NCBI GenBank assembly: GCA_020881915.1
Contig: JAJFPB010000005.1
Location: 434,001 to 498,000 of the forward strand
Origin: Paramyrothecium sp. XJ0827
Taxonomy: Eukaryota; Ascomycota; Sordariomycetes; Hypocreales; Stachybotryaceae
Direction: 5' to 3'
Length of the DNA: 64,000 nucleotides
Positions 33,497-43,890 of the stretch are shown here, one piece after another. The translations under genes were made by a program, and so were the position numbers. The notes below the pieces were generated by a model. That model saw only the letters and a list, made by a program, of their open reading frames with translations. It did no database searches and was not told the origin of the DNA. Position 1 is the first letter of the stretch. Every line of letters begins with the position of its first letter.

Positions 33497-33737
33497 CGTT
33501 CAGAGGCCTCAGTTGCGTGATAGTATCTTTCTTGTAGGGTTGTTGGGAGGAGGCCAGTAATCAGGTACGTGCGAGAAGCTGAGCCACATTAGGTGGCACC
33601 CCTGCTCGGCACGTGGCGGTCAGCATGTACAACAGTGCATATAATGTCGATGCTAGGCGTGAGCCCTCTCCCCTGGTATGAGGAGAATCAAAGGAACACA
33701 GACTAACCAGAACAGGATATGGTCATACCCATGGCAA
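33497..33737. other. Upstream region of HET gene
   Basis: Short intergenic stretch; no motif identified. Confidence 0.4.
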
Positions 33738-34097
33738 ATCAGTGCCCAAGAGTTCAAAAAGATTGGTGCTGACGCAGTTTTTGTCGAGGCGCTGCCCGAT
33801 TGGCAAGCCATGGCGCAGTGTGAGGGAGAACTTCAAATGCCCGTATTCGCCAACAGTAAGTTTAATTCACGGTGCAAGATATTGAACCTCTTTATGTCTA
33901 ACTGGAGCTGTTGCAGTCATCGAAGGTGGTGAGACTGAGAATCTTTCGTAGCCTACCAGTGGACCTTACTAGCAGCTAAGCTGAAAATTATTCGCGAGAC
34001 CCTAGACGCGCTAAAATAGAGCATGACCGTGAGACCCCCTTCAATAATTCTGTCCTATTCAGAGGTCTGTGAGGGCGTCGGATTCAACAAATACTGG
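33738..34097 (+). pseudogene. Relic of a PEP-mutase / isocitrate-lyase-family enzyme
   Basis: Plus-strand fragments appear in the order expected for the family: EFKKIGADAVFVEALPDW, then EGELQMPVFAN with a donor (gtaagt), then after an acceptor VIEGGETENLS and a stop, then LAAKLKIIRETLDALK and a stop, then ILSYSEVCEGVGFNKYW. The segment GADAVFVEAL...MPVFAN...EGG corresponds to the C-terminal half of carboxyphosphonoenolpyruvate mutase-like / oxaloacetate-hydrolase-like proteins. At least two in-frame stops and the lack of an N-terminal half (with the KKCGH-type loop) show that it is dead. Confidence 0.7.
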
Positions 34098-34559
34098 GTA
34101 TGTAATGGAACACACATTCTTTAGGACAAGTGCGCTAACTCACTACAAAGAAGGAGGGAGAAAGGTATAAATTCGATCAATCTGGGTTTCTGAATGGCAG
34201 TTAAAATGGGACACAAAATAGTGTTCACTAAACGCCAGTCGGTGGTTGACAATCGAGGCAGAGTCATGCGTCCTAGTGGTTGAAAGCCTTTATCCTCTTG
34301 AATGCGCAACGTTTTGAGAAAAGTACTTAATGAGGCATCAGACTAAGAAGAGAGCTCGTCAGATTGAGTTCAGATGTGAGTAGCTTGGTGGCTCTTCTAG
34401 ATCTGTCATCATATTCCCATACAGTACTGTTTTGCCCGAAGTCCCGGGTTTTTGGAATACCACCAAAGCTGTCGAGCCTCAATGAAATGTGAATTAAATT
34501 CATTTTGTTCGTTGATATGCTCTGTTTTCAACTGAACCTTGAAACATGTTGGTGCATTT

Positions 34560-34890
34560 CCTTATTCGACTTTCGAGTGGGATATGCGGCCATATTCCCT
34601 AACCATTCTTGGCCTGTAATATGAGTATTATTTACGCGATTGATGCTGACAAGTATCCACAGTCACATATTGGAGAGGAAGACCTTATTTGGGTTGAAAT
34701 TTTCAAAGCTGATCGAGTTGCCGATATCTATTGACTCAATGGCTTGCTTTAATGCCACCAGACATTGTCTCTCAGGCTCTGCATGTTCCCATTGAATTTG
34801 TTGAACAATTTAAAAAAGAGAAGCAAGTGTTTGCACCAGTGCAAGGATCTGATGCAGAAATTACGAAGCAAGAGCTCTGATGGTGCCAAA
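34560..34890 (+). pseudogene. Relic of an oxalate-decarboxylase-like bicupin
   Basis: The fragments GEEDLIWVEIFKADRVADI (one frame) and LTQWLALMPPDIVSQALHVP followed by EFVEQFKKEKQVF (next frame) reproduce the end of the second cupin of fungal oxalate-decarboxylase-like proteins (LEIF-x-x-D-x-x-DxS-L-x-QWLA-x-x-PP). They are separated by a one-base frameshift at about 34729. Upstream, FRVGYAAIFPNHSW may be the remnant of the metal-site strand. The family call rests on this short segment only. Confidence 0.5.
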
Positions 34891-35323
34891 GGGAAAGTTG
34901 AATGAAATGCTATCGTAGCGATTAGGAAAAGTATGGGCTCGAGTTGAATCGGTGTTACCGCACTACACTCAGAAAAGACAACGTCTTTCAGTTCAGAACG
35001 CGACCGATGAGGCATATGATTGATTGTAGGAATCTTGAACCTGGTAATGACTTTCGAAGCTGTTTCGAATTGGTAAGGTTTACCACCTTACGAATATGAA
35101 CAGACCAGCGCAGAGGACACCATATTTTAAGGTCATAGTAAGACAAGGACTAATACCTTGTTCGTTTTTAGTAATGCAATTCCATTATCGTGGATTCCTG
35201 ATTCAACTTTAACTCTCACGATTCATTCCTTTTTGCCGAGTATTATAGCCTGTCAAGAGCAATTCCCACGAAAGTATGATAGTTCATGACGACAATCGTC
35301 TCCGCCTGCAGTCCGGCGCTAAT
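34891..35323. other. AT-rich intergenic, no gene seen
   Basis: AT-rich sequence with scattered stops; nothing recognisable. Confidence 0.4.
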
Positions 35324-36072
35324 TTATACGTCGAAACGAACAAATTGCACAACATAATTGTAACCCTTTCTTTCAGCAACCGTTCCATTTTTAAGTTCTT
35401 CAAAGATTTCATTGGTGCCCAATTTCTTGTAATCCTGTATTGGGATTAGGTTTGGAAGGGACAACACCATTTATAGTGTGTAGGGCGTACCTGTAGACTT
35501 TGCCAGCCAATCAAACCTAGAAAATACTCTTGTTCATCCTCAACGCTGTTCGCACTGAAGAAGTTGAGGTCTACTGCATCCGACTGGGACATGGCGGCTT
35601 GGATACGCTTCCAATGGGTCTCTGTATTTGAGTCCTTTGGAACTTTGATGACCTGGCATACACTTGATAGCAAACAGTGTGTTGAGATGCCACTGGATTG
35701 GAATAGTTGAGGAATGGCGCTACTCGCCAGGTATGGCTTGATTTTGGAAAGAAACTCTTGAAATGCGGCTGATTGAGGGTAAAAGGAATGGAATGACGAC
35801 AGCTCATCCCATTCTGTTGAAGTTGACTTAACATTAATTTCTTTCACAAGGATAGGGCATTGGAGAAGTAAATTACCTAACGCGATAACGCCACGACCGC
35901 TCCCTGGTTCGACAGCTTGGCCATCATCAATTAGGATCTTGCCGCGAAATAGGGACTTGAGTCCTTGAACACCACGAAAATTACTGAATATTTCAGGCGC
36001 GGCTTTGGTGAGTTCTGTCAATGTCTCCTGATCCGGCTTGTAAGCTGGAAAGATGAACTCTGTGATGGCCAT
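35324..36072 (-). CDS. ABM-like (dimeric alpha+beta barrel) protein
   Basis: Three exons, 36072-35877, 35813-35491 and 35425-35324, give 206 residues. The first intron is 63 nt, so the frame stays open through it. Removing it yields GVIALEWDELSSFHSFYP, the typical beta-strand/helix step of the antibiotic-biosynthesis-monooxygenase (ABM) fold. The rest has a second half-barrel (LQKLGTNEIFEEL, then KGYNYVVQFVRFDV) after the last intron. Fungal tandem-ABM proteins of this size are mostly uncharacterised. Some ABM proteins oxidise or cyclise polyketides without a cofactor. It is divergent from the small Cys-rich frame at 36281 and the NmrA-like gene beyond it. Confidence 0.75.
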
Positions 36073-36280
36073 TTCGTTGATAGTGTTTCAAGACCAAGAG
36101 CTTGAAAGATGTACTATGTTTGTTATGAGCTCTGTAGCAGTTGGGTTGGGAACATCAGTAGACACCGCGAAACGAGCAGGCTTTAGAACTTATATAGGTA
36201 ATAAAACAGGCAGTAGACATGGGACTGAAGGTAATCGAATGCCGTTGCAAAGAACTGCGCGCTCATAAACCTGACACGGT

Positions 36281-36481
36281 TTAGTGCTGACAGTATCCAC
36301 AATTGCCCGCCGCACCTCCGCAGCATTTCATACCCAGCCATGTGAGATACCTTGTGAGGTTGCTAGGTTCAATTGTGTAAGATGCGGTGAATTTCTCAGG
36401 AATACTAACGACAGCCTTGCCCTGCTTTTGTAATACCAAGCAAGACTCCGATGACTTCCATGGATAATTTGTAATCGACAA
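36281..36481 (-). CDS. Possible small Cys-rich protein
   Basis: A 66-codon frame starts 154 bp from, and divergent to, the NmrA-like gene. The C-terminal end reads KCCGGAAGNCGYCQH, with four Cys in 15 residues and a final His, which could bind a metal. There is no signal peptide. The codon pattern is not obviously biased, so the gene is only tentative. Confidence 0.3.
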   Translation of the reverse strand: MSITNYPWKSSESCLVLQKQGKAVVSIPEKFTASYTIEPSNLTRYLTWLGMKCCGGAAGNCGYCQH

Positions 36482-36635
36482 AAGTTGGACAGAATCTCGG
36501 CCTACTTAAGGCGGCCATTCCCCGATTGGCAATTTTATCTGTACACAGCACAACCACAGACAGTCTTGATAGTCATTGTCTCTCTAGTCACCATCGCCAT
36601 CGCACCTAATTCTTGGTCACACACTAAGCCAGAAA

Positions 36636-37601
36636 ATGTCCAGAATCGTGACAGTGGTTGGTGCCACCGGCGTCCAAGGGGGTTCCGTTGTTGAAGCTCT
36701 GTTGGACAACCCGGCATACACCCTCCGAGCCATCACCCGCAACGACCAGAGTGATGCGGCCAAAGCGCTTGCAGCCAAGGGCGTCTCCGTCGTTCAGGCG
36801 GACGTTGATTCTGTCGAGTCTCTCAAAGCAGCTTTTGCTGGGAGTTACGCAATTTTTGCAGTTACAAACTTTTTCGAAACTCTTGTCAGCAATGGTATCG
36901 AGGAGTCGATGAAAAGAGAAACCAGACAAGGCATCAACCTCGCGAATGCCGCTGCGGCAACTGAGTCACTTGAGCATTATGTTTGGTCCACTCTTCCCAA
37001 CTCGAAGCAGATCTCTGGTGGCCAGGGGACTGTTCCGTATTACGAGAGCAAAAATCAAGTGGACAGCCACATCAAGTCGACCGCTCACCTCTTGAGCAAG
37101 ACTACATTTCTTTGGCTGGGCTGGTATGCCCGTAACATCACATATCCTCTGTACATGCCCTCTCCTATCACTGCAATGGACGGAAGCAAGTCGTACGTAC
37201 AGTTGGTGTCAGTCCCGGCCTCCACGCCGCTTCCAATGCTTGGAGATGAGAAAAAGAACGCGGGCTTGTTCGTCCGGGCCATCTTAGATCAACCACGAAA
37301 GACATTGCCTGGCAAATTTGTGGCGGGCATCGTTGAAAAGCTTACCCTGAGCGAGACTTTATCGACTTTTGCCTCGGCGCAAAAGATCCAGGCGCAATGC
37401 GTTCAAGTCGCCCGTGAGGACTACATAAAGCTTTGGGGAGTTTGGAGCGAGCTTATGGACCAGTCGCATTACTTCCTCGAGTTGGCTGGCAGCGGAGCAT
37501 TCAGTCATGTTGACGATACCGTGCTGACAATGGAGGACTTGGGGATCGAAGGACTGGTTGGAAGTGCTGAAGCATTTGCTGGTATGCCTCAGATGTACTA
37601 G
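36636..37601 (+). CDS. NmrA-like NAD(P)-binding protein
   Basis: An intronless 321-residue protein. The N-terminal Rossmann motif VVGATGVQGGSVVEALL at residues 7-23 is the GxxGxxG variant of NmrA/HSCARG proteins. It is followed by YTLRAITRN (an Arg suited to NADP) and VQADVDSVESL. There is no SDR YxxxK catalytic dyad in the usual place (YYESKNQVD is the nearest, matching the degenerate form in this family). Members sense NADP/NADPH or act as atypical reductases, and some regulate nitrogen or stress responses. Its neighbours (ABM-like protein, Zn2Cys6 factor) could form a small co-regulated group, but this is only positional. Confidence 0.9.
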   Translation: MSRIVTVVGATGVQGGSVVEALLDNPAYTLRAITRNDQSDAAKALAAKGVSVVQADVDSVESLKAAFAGSYAIFAVTNFFETLVSNGIEESMKRETRQGINLANAAAATESLEHYVWSTLPNSKQISGGQGTVPYYESKNQVDSHIKSTAHLLSKTTFLWLGWYARNITYPLYMPSPITAMDGSKSYVQLVSVPASTPLPMLGDEKKNAGLFVRAILDQPRKTLPGKFVAGIVEKLTLSETLSTFASAQKIQAQCVQVAREDYIKLWGVWSELMDQSHYFLELAGSGAFSHVDDTVLTMEDLGIEGLVGSAEAFAGMPQMY

Positions 37602-38225
37602 GGAATAGTCAAATCAATTAAATCATGTAAAGCTTCGCTTCCTTCCTTTCCTCCTATATGCAGCAGCACTGGGTGATATTCAGCTCGCAGTGCATCTATT
37701 TCTGCAGCCATTGGTGAGATTCTACAGATGTCGGATGCAAAGGCAATTAAATAGTAATTGAACACAAGCGACCTTTACCACGTCCATTTTGCTTGAGTCG
37801 TTAGATATCATTCATGTAAAAGTGGAAGAAATCCCATATTGTCTTTGTAACAGCTGAATCGATCACTGCAAACGGCGTCGTAACATTTGGGTGGTTAATG
37901 AAACTTAGCAAAAATGATACCAATAACGCTCTCTTTTTCAGAACTTCAGGTGGAAGGGAACAAGTAATCAAGGCAACGCTCGCGAATGCTTCATGCTAGA
38001 TGCAACAAACCGGAGTCTCCATTTCACTCCCGTCTTGATCCCCCCGGTAAATCAATCGAAAAGCTACCACTCATCTCTTGATCAGGTTGAGTTCAAGATA
38101 GCTGTGTTGGGCAGGGATCCACCTTTGCCCGCATCCATGGTAAGGATCCACAGATGCCCGCAACCGAGCCCGCAGCACCAAATCCGTAGCAAGTGGTTTA
38201 TCAGCAGCCCGAGGCAGCAAAAAGG
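37602..38225. other. Intergenic, no gene seen
   Basis: This stretch lies between the convergent NmrA-like and Zn2Cys6 genes. A short near-duplicate (ggatccacctttgcccgcatcc / ggatccacagatgcccgcaacc) at about 38116 and 38145 is the only internal repetition I see. Confidence 0.4.
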
Positions 38226-39440
38226 TCAGGAGGGCAAGTTGTACGGCTCGTGGCGGGCCGTAACAGTGTGTAAGCCTCGACAAGCGGCAACCAGCAGCTT
38301 TTCGAACGGCCCAAGTCTACCTTCTGTGGACACGAGCCACAGCGCTGTAAATGCCTCATAGGGTACTACATTCGCAACAGTTGAACAGCGTTGGTGGTAT
38401 TCCTCAGAGTCCCATGAGGCATTGCATCTGGACATGGGGAGTTTGGCCAACGTGGGGAAGCCAATGCAGATCCCCTCCCGAAATATTGAATTTATGCCGT
38501 ACAGCATGTAGACAACGATTGCCGTCCTTCGAATGCATTCTGCAAGGATCCATGTGTGCCAATCTATGAGCTCGCGATCATGGAGCTCAGCTTCACAACG
38601 CCTGACAAGCTTCAAAGACCATGTCATTAATAGTCCCTGTTGCTGTTCCGCCATGGCCCGCTGCTCGATGCCACCGTGGAACAGCCGGATCATCTGATAT
38701 AGAAGAAGAGCTTGAATTTTCGCAAGATCATCGAGCAGCGTGAGTTCAGCCGTGGGCTCGAGCAGCCCCAAAACCTCAGTATCCACAACTCGAAACAACA
38801 TGCGTCGATTGCTATCAGTGACGAAACAAGAAGTTGACGAAATGCCAAAGGCAGCTTGGATAGACCTTGGCATGCTCTCACGGTAGAGTTGTGAATGGAT
38901 AAATACGTTTTGAGCCTGGTGAGCAAAGTCTCGTGGATAACTCTTGAGCTGGTCTGTGACCCACTGCCATGTCTCTGTACTTCCCTGTATGGGTAGCGGT
39001 TCGCCGAGAGGTCCAACGAGTGGCACCGGACTTGGCGGGCTGAACGATGCCTCTGAAGATGAGACTAGATTCGGTGCCATGTTGTAAATGGAGTGGTCAG
39101 AGCTAGACGTGGAGCTACACTCGAACGTGGACGAGTTTTGGCCTAAAAAGCCGCTCGCTTCGTCTGCGTTAAAGAACGCCTGGGAGCCTACATCATTTGC
39201 CGTTTCCTCCGCCCATGTCAGAAGCTCATTATGCATCATTGGCTCGACACTGGCCCAGGCTGTAGCAGTCACGGCATCAAATGGCACCACACCACCACGT
39301 CCCTGGTCTTGCTTGGGTGGTGAATATGCATAGCTGCAGGTCTTCTTGGTCCTCCGACAGGTCGAGCAGGCGGGATATTGCAGGTCGCACTTTCGTCGGC
39401 TCTTGAAGCAGGCATTACAGGACTTTCGTCGTAGAGACAT
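38226..39440 (-). CDS. Zn2Cys6 transcription factor
   Basis: One exon, 404 residues from the ATG at 39440. That start puts the DNA-binding domain at the very N-terminus; an in-frame ATG at 39563 is less likely. The binuclear zinc cluster has Cys 8, 11, 18, 25, 28 and 35 with spacing x2-x6-x6-x2-x6, followed by a basic linker (RRTKKTCSYAY). The middle is Ser/Pro rich. The C-terminal part is helical (LAKIQALLLYQMIRLFHGG, then LIDWHTWILAECIRRT), as in AflR-like or general fungal pathway regulators. Which genes it controls is unknown. The NmrA-like, ABM-like and relic P450 genes are nearest. Confidence 0.9.
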   Translation of the reverse strand: MSLRRKSCNACFKSRRKCDLQYPACSTCRRTKKTCSYAYSPPKQDQGRGGVVPFDAVTATAWASVEPMMHNELLTWAEETANDVGSQAFFNADEASGFLGQNSSTFECSSTSSSDHSIYNMAPNLVSSSEASFSPPSPVPLVGPLGEPLPIQGSTETWQWVTDQLKSYPRDFAHQAQNVFIHSQLYRESMPRSIQAAFGISSTSCFVTDSNRRMLFRVVDTEVLGLLEPTAELTLLDDLAKIQALLLYQMIRLFHGGIEQRAMAEQQQGLLMTWSLKLVRRCEAELHDRELIDWHTWILAECIRRTAIVVYMLYGINSIFREGICIGFPTLAKLPMSRCNASWDSEEYHQRCSTVANVVPYEAFTALWLVSTEGRLGPFEKLLVAACRGLHTVTARHEPYNLPS

Positions 39441-40004
39441 GATGATGTGGAAGGCGATGATTGTGAGGTTGATGGTGACTCGACGGAACTCATCCAGGAT
39501 TTGTAATCCAAAGTCCCAAACAACCGGTCTAGGGCTTACAAGGATGGCTGCTGGAGGATTCAATAACTAAGGTAGTGAAGCAAGCGCCAATGATCGAGTG
39601 TTATTCGCTTTTACCCGATGTGAAGTGGGTCAATCTCCTACCCTCTACCCTGATATGGCAAAACAGCGCTCAAGGACATTCCTTATCACGGCATGGATCT
39701 TCCAATCTTGATGAATAAGGTGCACATTTTAAAACATCTCCGTCTTGTCTTCTATGATTCTCCAGCTCGCAACCAAATTCCTGGCAGGTCTTGAGAACCG
39801 AGATTGCTCTACCACAACCCCCAATCAAAGTAGCTTTGAGCTGCACATGTCAAGACTGCATTCATATCTTGGCGGCTTTCACCTCGATTTGGTGCCACTT
39901 TGTGGTCGCATCCCCAAACCTAGATTGTTGAAATTCAGACGATAAAAAAGCCTGATTAGATGTAGCACGATCTCATGGCCTCCTAAACGCTGCACCAGCT
40001 CCAA
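39441..40004. other. Intergenic, no gene seen
   Basis: This stretch holds the promoter side of the Zn2Cys6 gene. Any 5' half of the P450 relic that follows has been lost or decayed beyond recognition. Confidence 0.4.
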
Positions 40005-40009
40005 CCTTG

Positions 40010-40524
40010 TGGCAAATGAAACGCTGCTGCGCCATTCTCTACGAGACTTTGCGCCTCTATCCACTAATAATGGCTCTTCCCAAGTGGACCTCGGACAGAG
40101 TCCGGACCTTGCAAGTTGGGATGGTAAGGCCTTGATGATACCCCCAGGATTTGGTACCGTACCCTCTCTGCTTGGTATTCAGACACATCCTCAATACTGG
40201 GATGACCCGTTCGTCTGGCAACCCGAGCGATGGATTCGGACAACCGATAGCTCGGAAGAAATGGCCATCATACGGAAAGGAATCTTCTTCCCGTGGTCCG
40301 ACGGCCCACCAAGCTGCCCTGGGAAGAAATTCTCAGAGGTCGAAGCTGTCGCTTTTCTAGCCTGTCTCTTCAATTCTTGTGGCTTGGGGGATTTGCCATA
40401 AAGTGGTGAGATTGTTGAGCACGCCCGCAAAAGGCTAACAAAATCTGTTAACAACGTTGACATGGAGATGCTTCTGAGAATGCGAGACGCACATTCGGTG
40501 AAGCTAGTCTGTCGTAAGGCCTGA
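40010..40524 (+). pseudogene. Cytochrome P450 relic, C-terminal part
   Basis: Fragments in three frames follow P450 order: CCAILYETLRLYPLIMALPK (the K-helix ExxR, E-T-L-R), then a frameshift near 40117, then DGKALMIPPG, HPQYWDDPFVWQPERW and the heme loop FFPWSDGPPSCPGKKFSEVE with its Cys intact. Another frame then gives KRLTKSVNNVDMEMLLRMRD up to a stop at 40522. No I-helix or N-terminal half is found upstream. It is a 5'-truncated, at least twice frameshifted relic, of a different P450 family from that at 22343 because the heme loop is PWSxGPxxCPGKKFS. Confidence 0.8.
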
Positions 40525-41947
40525 AGCATTATGTTAGGGAAGCTCAAGCATCTAATAAGGAATAATAAGAGATTATTCTCCATTCTCTTCCGATGCAATG
40601 AGACTGCTTTTCTGTAGTACCCTGCCCACAACTTACCAGACACATACTTAGCCATTTATCATTGTGATTTGAAATTTGCCCTGAAAGTTTGCCGTGATTA
40701 ACAATGATTTTCCTATTTGTCAAACGATGATCCTCGTAGCTGTGACTCTATTCTCACAAATCATGGCATAGGAAGCTATGGTCTTTTAATACGATACAAC
40801 TTTTCAATACGCCCACGACCCGCCATTAAGATTATTCGGGTTGACATCCACTTGACCAGAGTGGCCTGCAGGACCTGGGATATCATCCCGAACACTTCAG
40901 GGGCCCAGAAGTCTTTGATGCTCGTCACCTAAGCTTGAAATATGCAGCGGTTCAGAACCCTCAGAATGCGGTGCATACTTGAAGATGGCAGGCCCGCGGG
41001 TCAATTCGCGAAGCTTCTTCGTGTCGGAATTGTGACATTCGAAGATGCCTAGGGACCAGGCTCATTCCAGAGATAAATCTCACTGAAAACGTGTTATGGT
41101 TCGAGTACTCATGATTCGACTTGCCATGATCTTGCGCTGTTTGCAAATCATGCAGGCTTCATCTGACTTCTAACGCCTAATTCTAGTTACGTTGGCCACC
41201 GAAAAGGGTATCCCGGAGAGCTTCGACTGTGCGTCGCGACCATACAATAAAGTTCAGGATGGGACTTGGTGCAAAGGGAGGCGCAGAGTACACAGCAAAT
41301 CGTAAGCCCAAAAAAAGCAAATCGTAAGTCCACGATTTACTGCACCCACGGGAGGCGCACACACCTTGGCCGGCCATGCAAAAGTTTTCTAAGCCGATAG
41401 CCGGCAACTTCCTCGTGGCGAAATCATAGGTGGTGGTCACGAAATCCGACATTGCCCCAGAACTGTGGATCAAGGCTTCGCACCCTGTAACAAAATCAGT
41501 GGAAACAACCATGGATTTAGTATGTCGGGAGATGTTATTTAGACTCTTAAGGCTAAGGTGGGACTGACGCTTGCTCGCCTTTTAGGTAATTTTCTTGTTG
41601 CCGTAATGTCGTTGCCCGAGGGCCAAAGCACGCAATTGTCCTCCGGTAGGGCAACGTACATCAACTGCCGTTGAGGGTCCCTAGGCCTGTAAGCGTGGGT
41701 CTTCGTTCCCAAAAAGGAAGCGATAATCGGCGACTTGGAGGAGAGAGAGGGAGATATCGTTCGAGCGGTTGGGTTTAAGGTCTTAGGGTTAAAGTGCCAT
41801 ATTCAGCTACTTTAAAAAGACGTCTTCGCGCGACGAAGTTGAGGCTCTCTGCTGCTAGGCGCTTCTCAGCATCTCCGTAGAAACTGGGGTTTTGCTTTTT
41901 CTTTTGTTTATTGTTCTGTTGTTGTGAAGATTGACATTAGACGAGAA
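40525..41947. other. Intergenic, possible scraps
   Basis: No supported gene. A short protein-like stretch near 40880-40970 (HPEHFRGPEVFDARHLSLKY) may be another gene scrap. The last 200 bp form the MFS promoter, with a purine-rich gagagagagggagat block at about 41743. Confidence 0.4.
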
Positions 41948-43583
41948 ATGGCCGCCGACCAGTTCGCGTCTTCCTCCCGGGCACCTCAGGAGCACCTAGT
42001 TACCCCCCTTGCCAACGGCGACAACGATGACGATGGCTTCGAGATCAGCGGAGTTTTTGCGCACGTCGCGCGTTTTGTTCCCTGGTTCCGCAAGCCACGC
42101 CATGTCCTACTTTTCAAGATGGACATTATGCTCGTGCTCTGGATGTTCATCGCCGGCCTCATGAAGGAGATGGACCAGTCCGCGACCACACAGGCATATG
42201 TTTCCGGCATGCGCGAGAGCTTGAACTTGCGCGGGAACGAGCTCGTCATGTTCAACACCTTTTTCTCCATCGGTTACGCTCTCGGTCTCGTACCTGGGCA
42301 GCTCGTTCAGACCAGGATCAGGCCATCCCTCTTCCTGCCAGTGTGCGAGGTCTGTTGGGGCATCTTCGTTTTGTTGTAAATTACCTCCCCGCTGCCTTAT
42401 TGTCTGCCTCAGCTCACACTGATTTAGTACGTACAAAGCGAAAAATGCCGAAACAGTCTACGCCCTCCGCTTTTTCCTCGGGTTGCTGTCGGCTTCATTC
42501 TGGCCTTCGCTCGTGGCCCTACTCTTCAACTGGTACAAGCCGTCAGAACTCGCAGTCCGCATCGCTTTCTGCACTGCCTCCGACGTTGCCGGAGCCATGT
42601 TCCTGGGCATCCTTCAGGCCGCATTGTACCGGGACATGGAGGGTGTTCACGGTCTGCGCGGCTGGCAGTGGCTGTTTATCATCGCCGGCGCCATCACGAT
42701 TGGCCAGGGATTGATTGCCTTCTTCACCATTCCCGACTCGCCAGCGACTACTCGAGCCTTCTACTTGACTGATGCGGAGAAGCGTCTTGCAAGGAAGCGA
42801 ATGGCAAGCTTCGGCGCAAGAACCAGTACCCTCGTCAGCGCAAGCGTGCTCAAGCGGAAGCTATCTCAGCTCATTGTGCACCCAGTCACATGGTTCTTCC
42901 TGTCAGCTTTCGCGCTGGGCGCTTGGGCGCATCGCGCCAACTCATACTTCGTTCTCTACCTCGAAAGCATCAAGGATGCTGATGGCAACAGAGTGTACAG
43001 TGTCTTTCAGGTCAACGTGCTTCCCCTGGGTGGATACGCTCTGCAAATCGTTACGAATATTGGCCTCAATGCGCTTTCTGACTGGAAGCACTGGCGCTGG
43101 CAGATCAGCATCGGCAGCCTGATATACTACGCCATCATTCTCGCCGTTCTCTGCGCCTGGCCGCCGAACGACAAAGTCATCTTGGCATTCTACTTCCTCA
43201 CGTATAGCACCTACGCCGGCTCTTCATCGCTCATGGCTTGGATGGCTGAGCTCATGCGAAAGGAGCCCGAGGCACGATCAATCATCGTTGCACTAACAGT
43301 AACCATTGTTTATGTCGGCCATGCGACGATCCCGCTCCGCGCCTTCAGGGTCGCAGACGCACCAAGGTACCCGATCGGTTTCCCGATGGTCACTGCTATG
43401 ACGGTGGCGAGCATCCTAGTACAGCTGGGCTTTTTATGGTGGGATAGGCGACACCCGGGCATTGCGGAGTACGGCTTTGACACACCCGCCGCTGGAAGCC
43501 CTCCCGGCTCTGACGAGGAGACCGGAGAGAACGCTCGAGAGGATAAGCTCGGTGATATATCTAATGGCAACGCAAATAAGTAG
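41948..43583 (+). CDS. MFS transporter, anion:cation symporter (Dal5/allantoate-permease-like)
   Basis: Two exons, 41948-42375 and 42428-43583, give 527 residues. An in-frame ATG 24 nt upstream is possible. About 12 helices are present. Family marks of the ACS/Dal5 group are LVLWMFIAGLMKEMDQSATT in TM1 (normally D-R-x-N nearby), SIGYALGLVPGQLVQTRIRP, and ALRFFLGLLSASFWPSLV. The LTDAEKRLARKRM loop in the central cytoplasmic region is very typical. Substrates in the family include allantoate, pantothenate, nicotinate, tartrate and sulfonates. The transporter ends 8 bp before a histidinol-dehydrogenase-like relic, suggesting an old catabolic gene pair. Confidence 0.9.
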
Positions 43584-43590
43584 CTTAACT

Positions 43591-43890
43591 ATGCCAAAAC
43601 GCCTAATCATCTCAAAACCTGAAATCTTTACGTCGATCATAAGTGTTATCAGTTCGGATGCAACTGGGACTAATGCCAATGGATCATCGATAATTGTATC
43701 CGCTGTTGCTGAAGGGGTCATCAATTCAGTACGGCAGCGAGGTGATGTCGCTATTCGTCAGTATGGCGAGCAATTCGACAAATGGTCGCCTCCCACTTTC
43801 AAGCTGTCCCAATCTGACATTGATAAAGTCATGGCACAAGTTTCTGAGCAGGCAATTGAGGATATAAGAACAATTAAGATGAAATACTAA
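43591..43890 (+). pseudogene. Truncated histidinol-dehydrogenase-like gene
   Basis: 99 codons encode the N-terminal domain only: AVAEGVINSVRQRGDVAIRQ, then YGEQFDKWSPPTFKLS, then MAQVSEQAIEDIRTIK, then a stop. This is the start of HisD-family NAD-dependent dehydrogenases (VRxRGDxAVxxYxxxFD). The catalytic and zinc-binding residues of the family lie further downstream and are missing; the following 1.4 kb shows none of them. The ATG is just 8 bp after the MFS stop. Non-histidine members of the family oxidise hydroxy acids or dihydroxypropanesulfonate. Confidence 0.75.
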
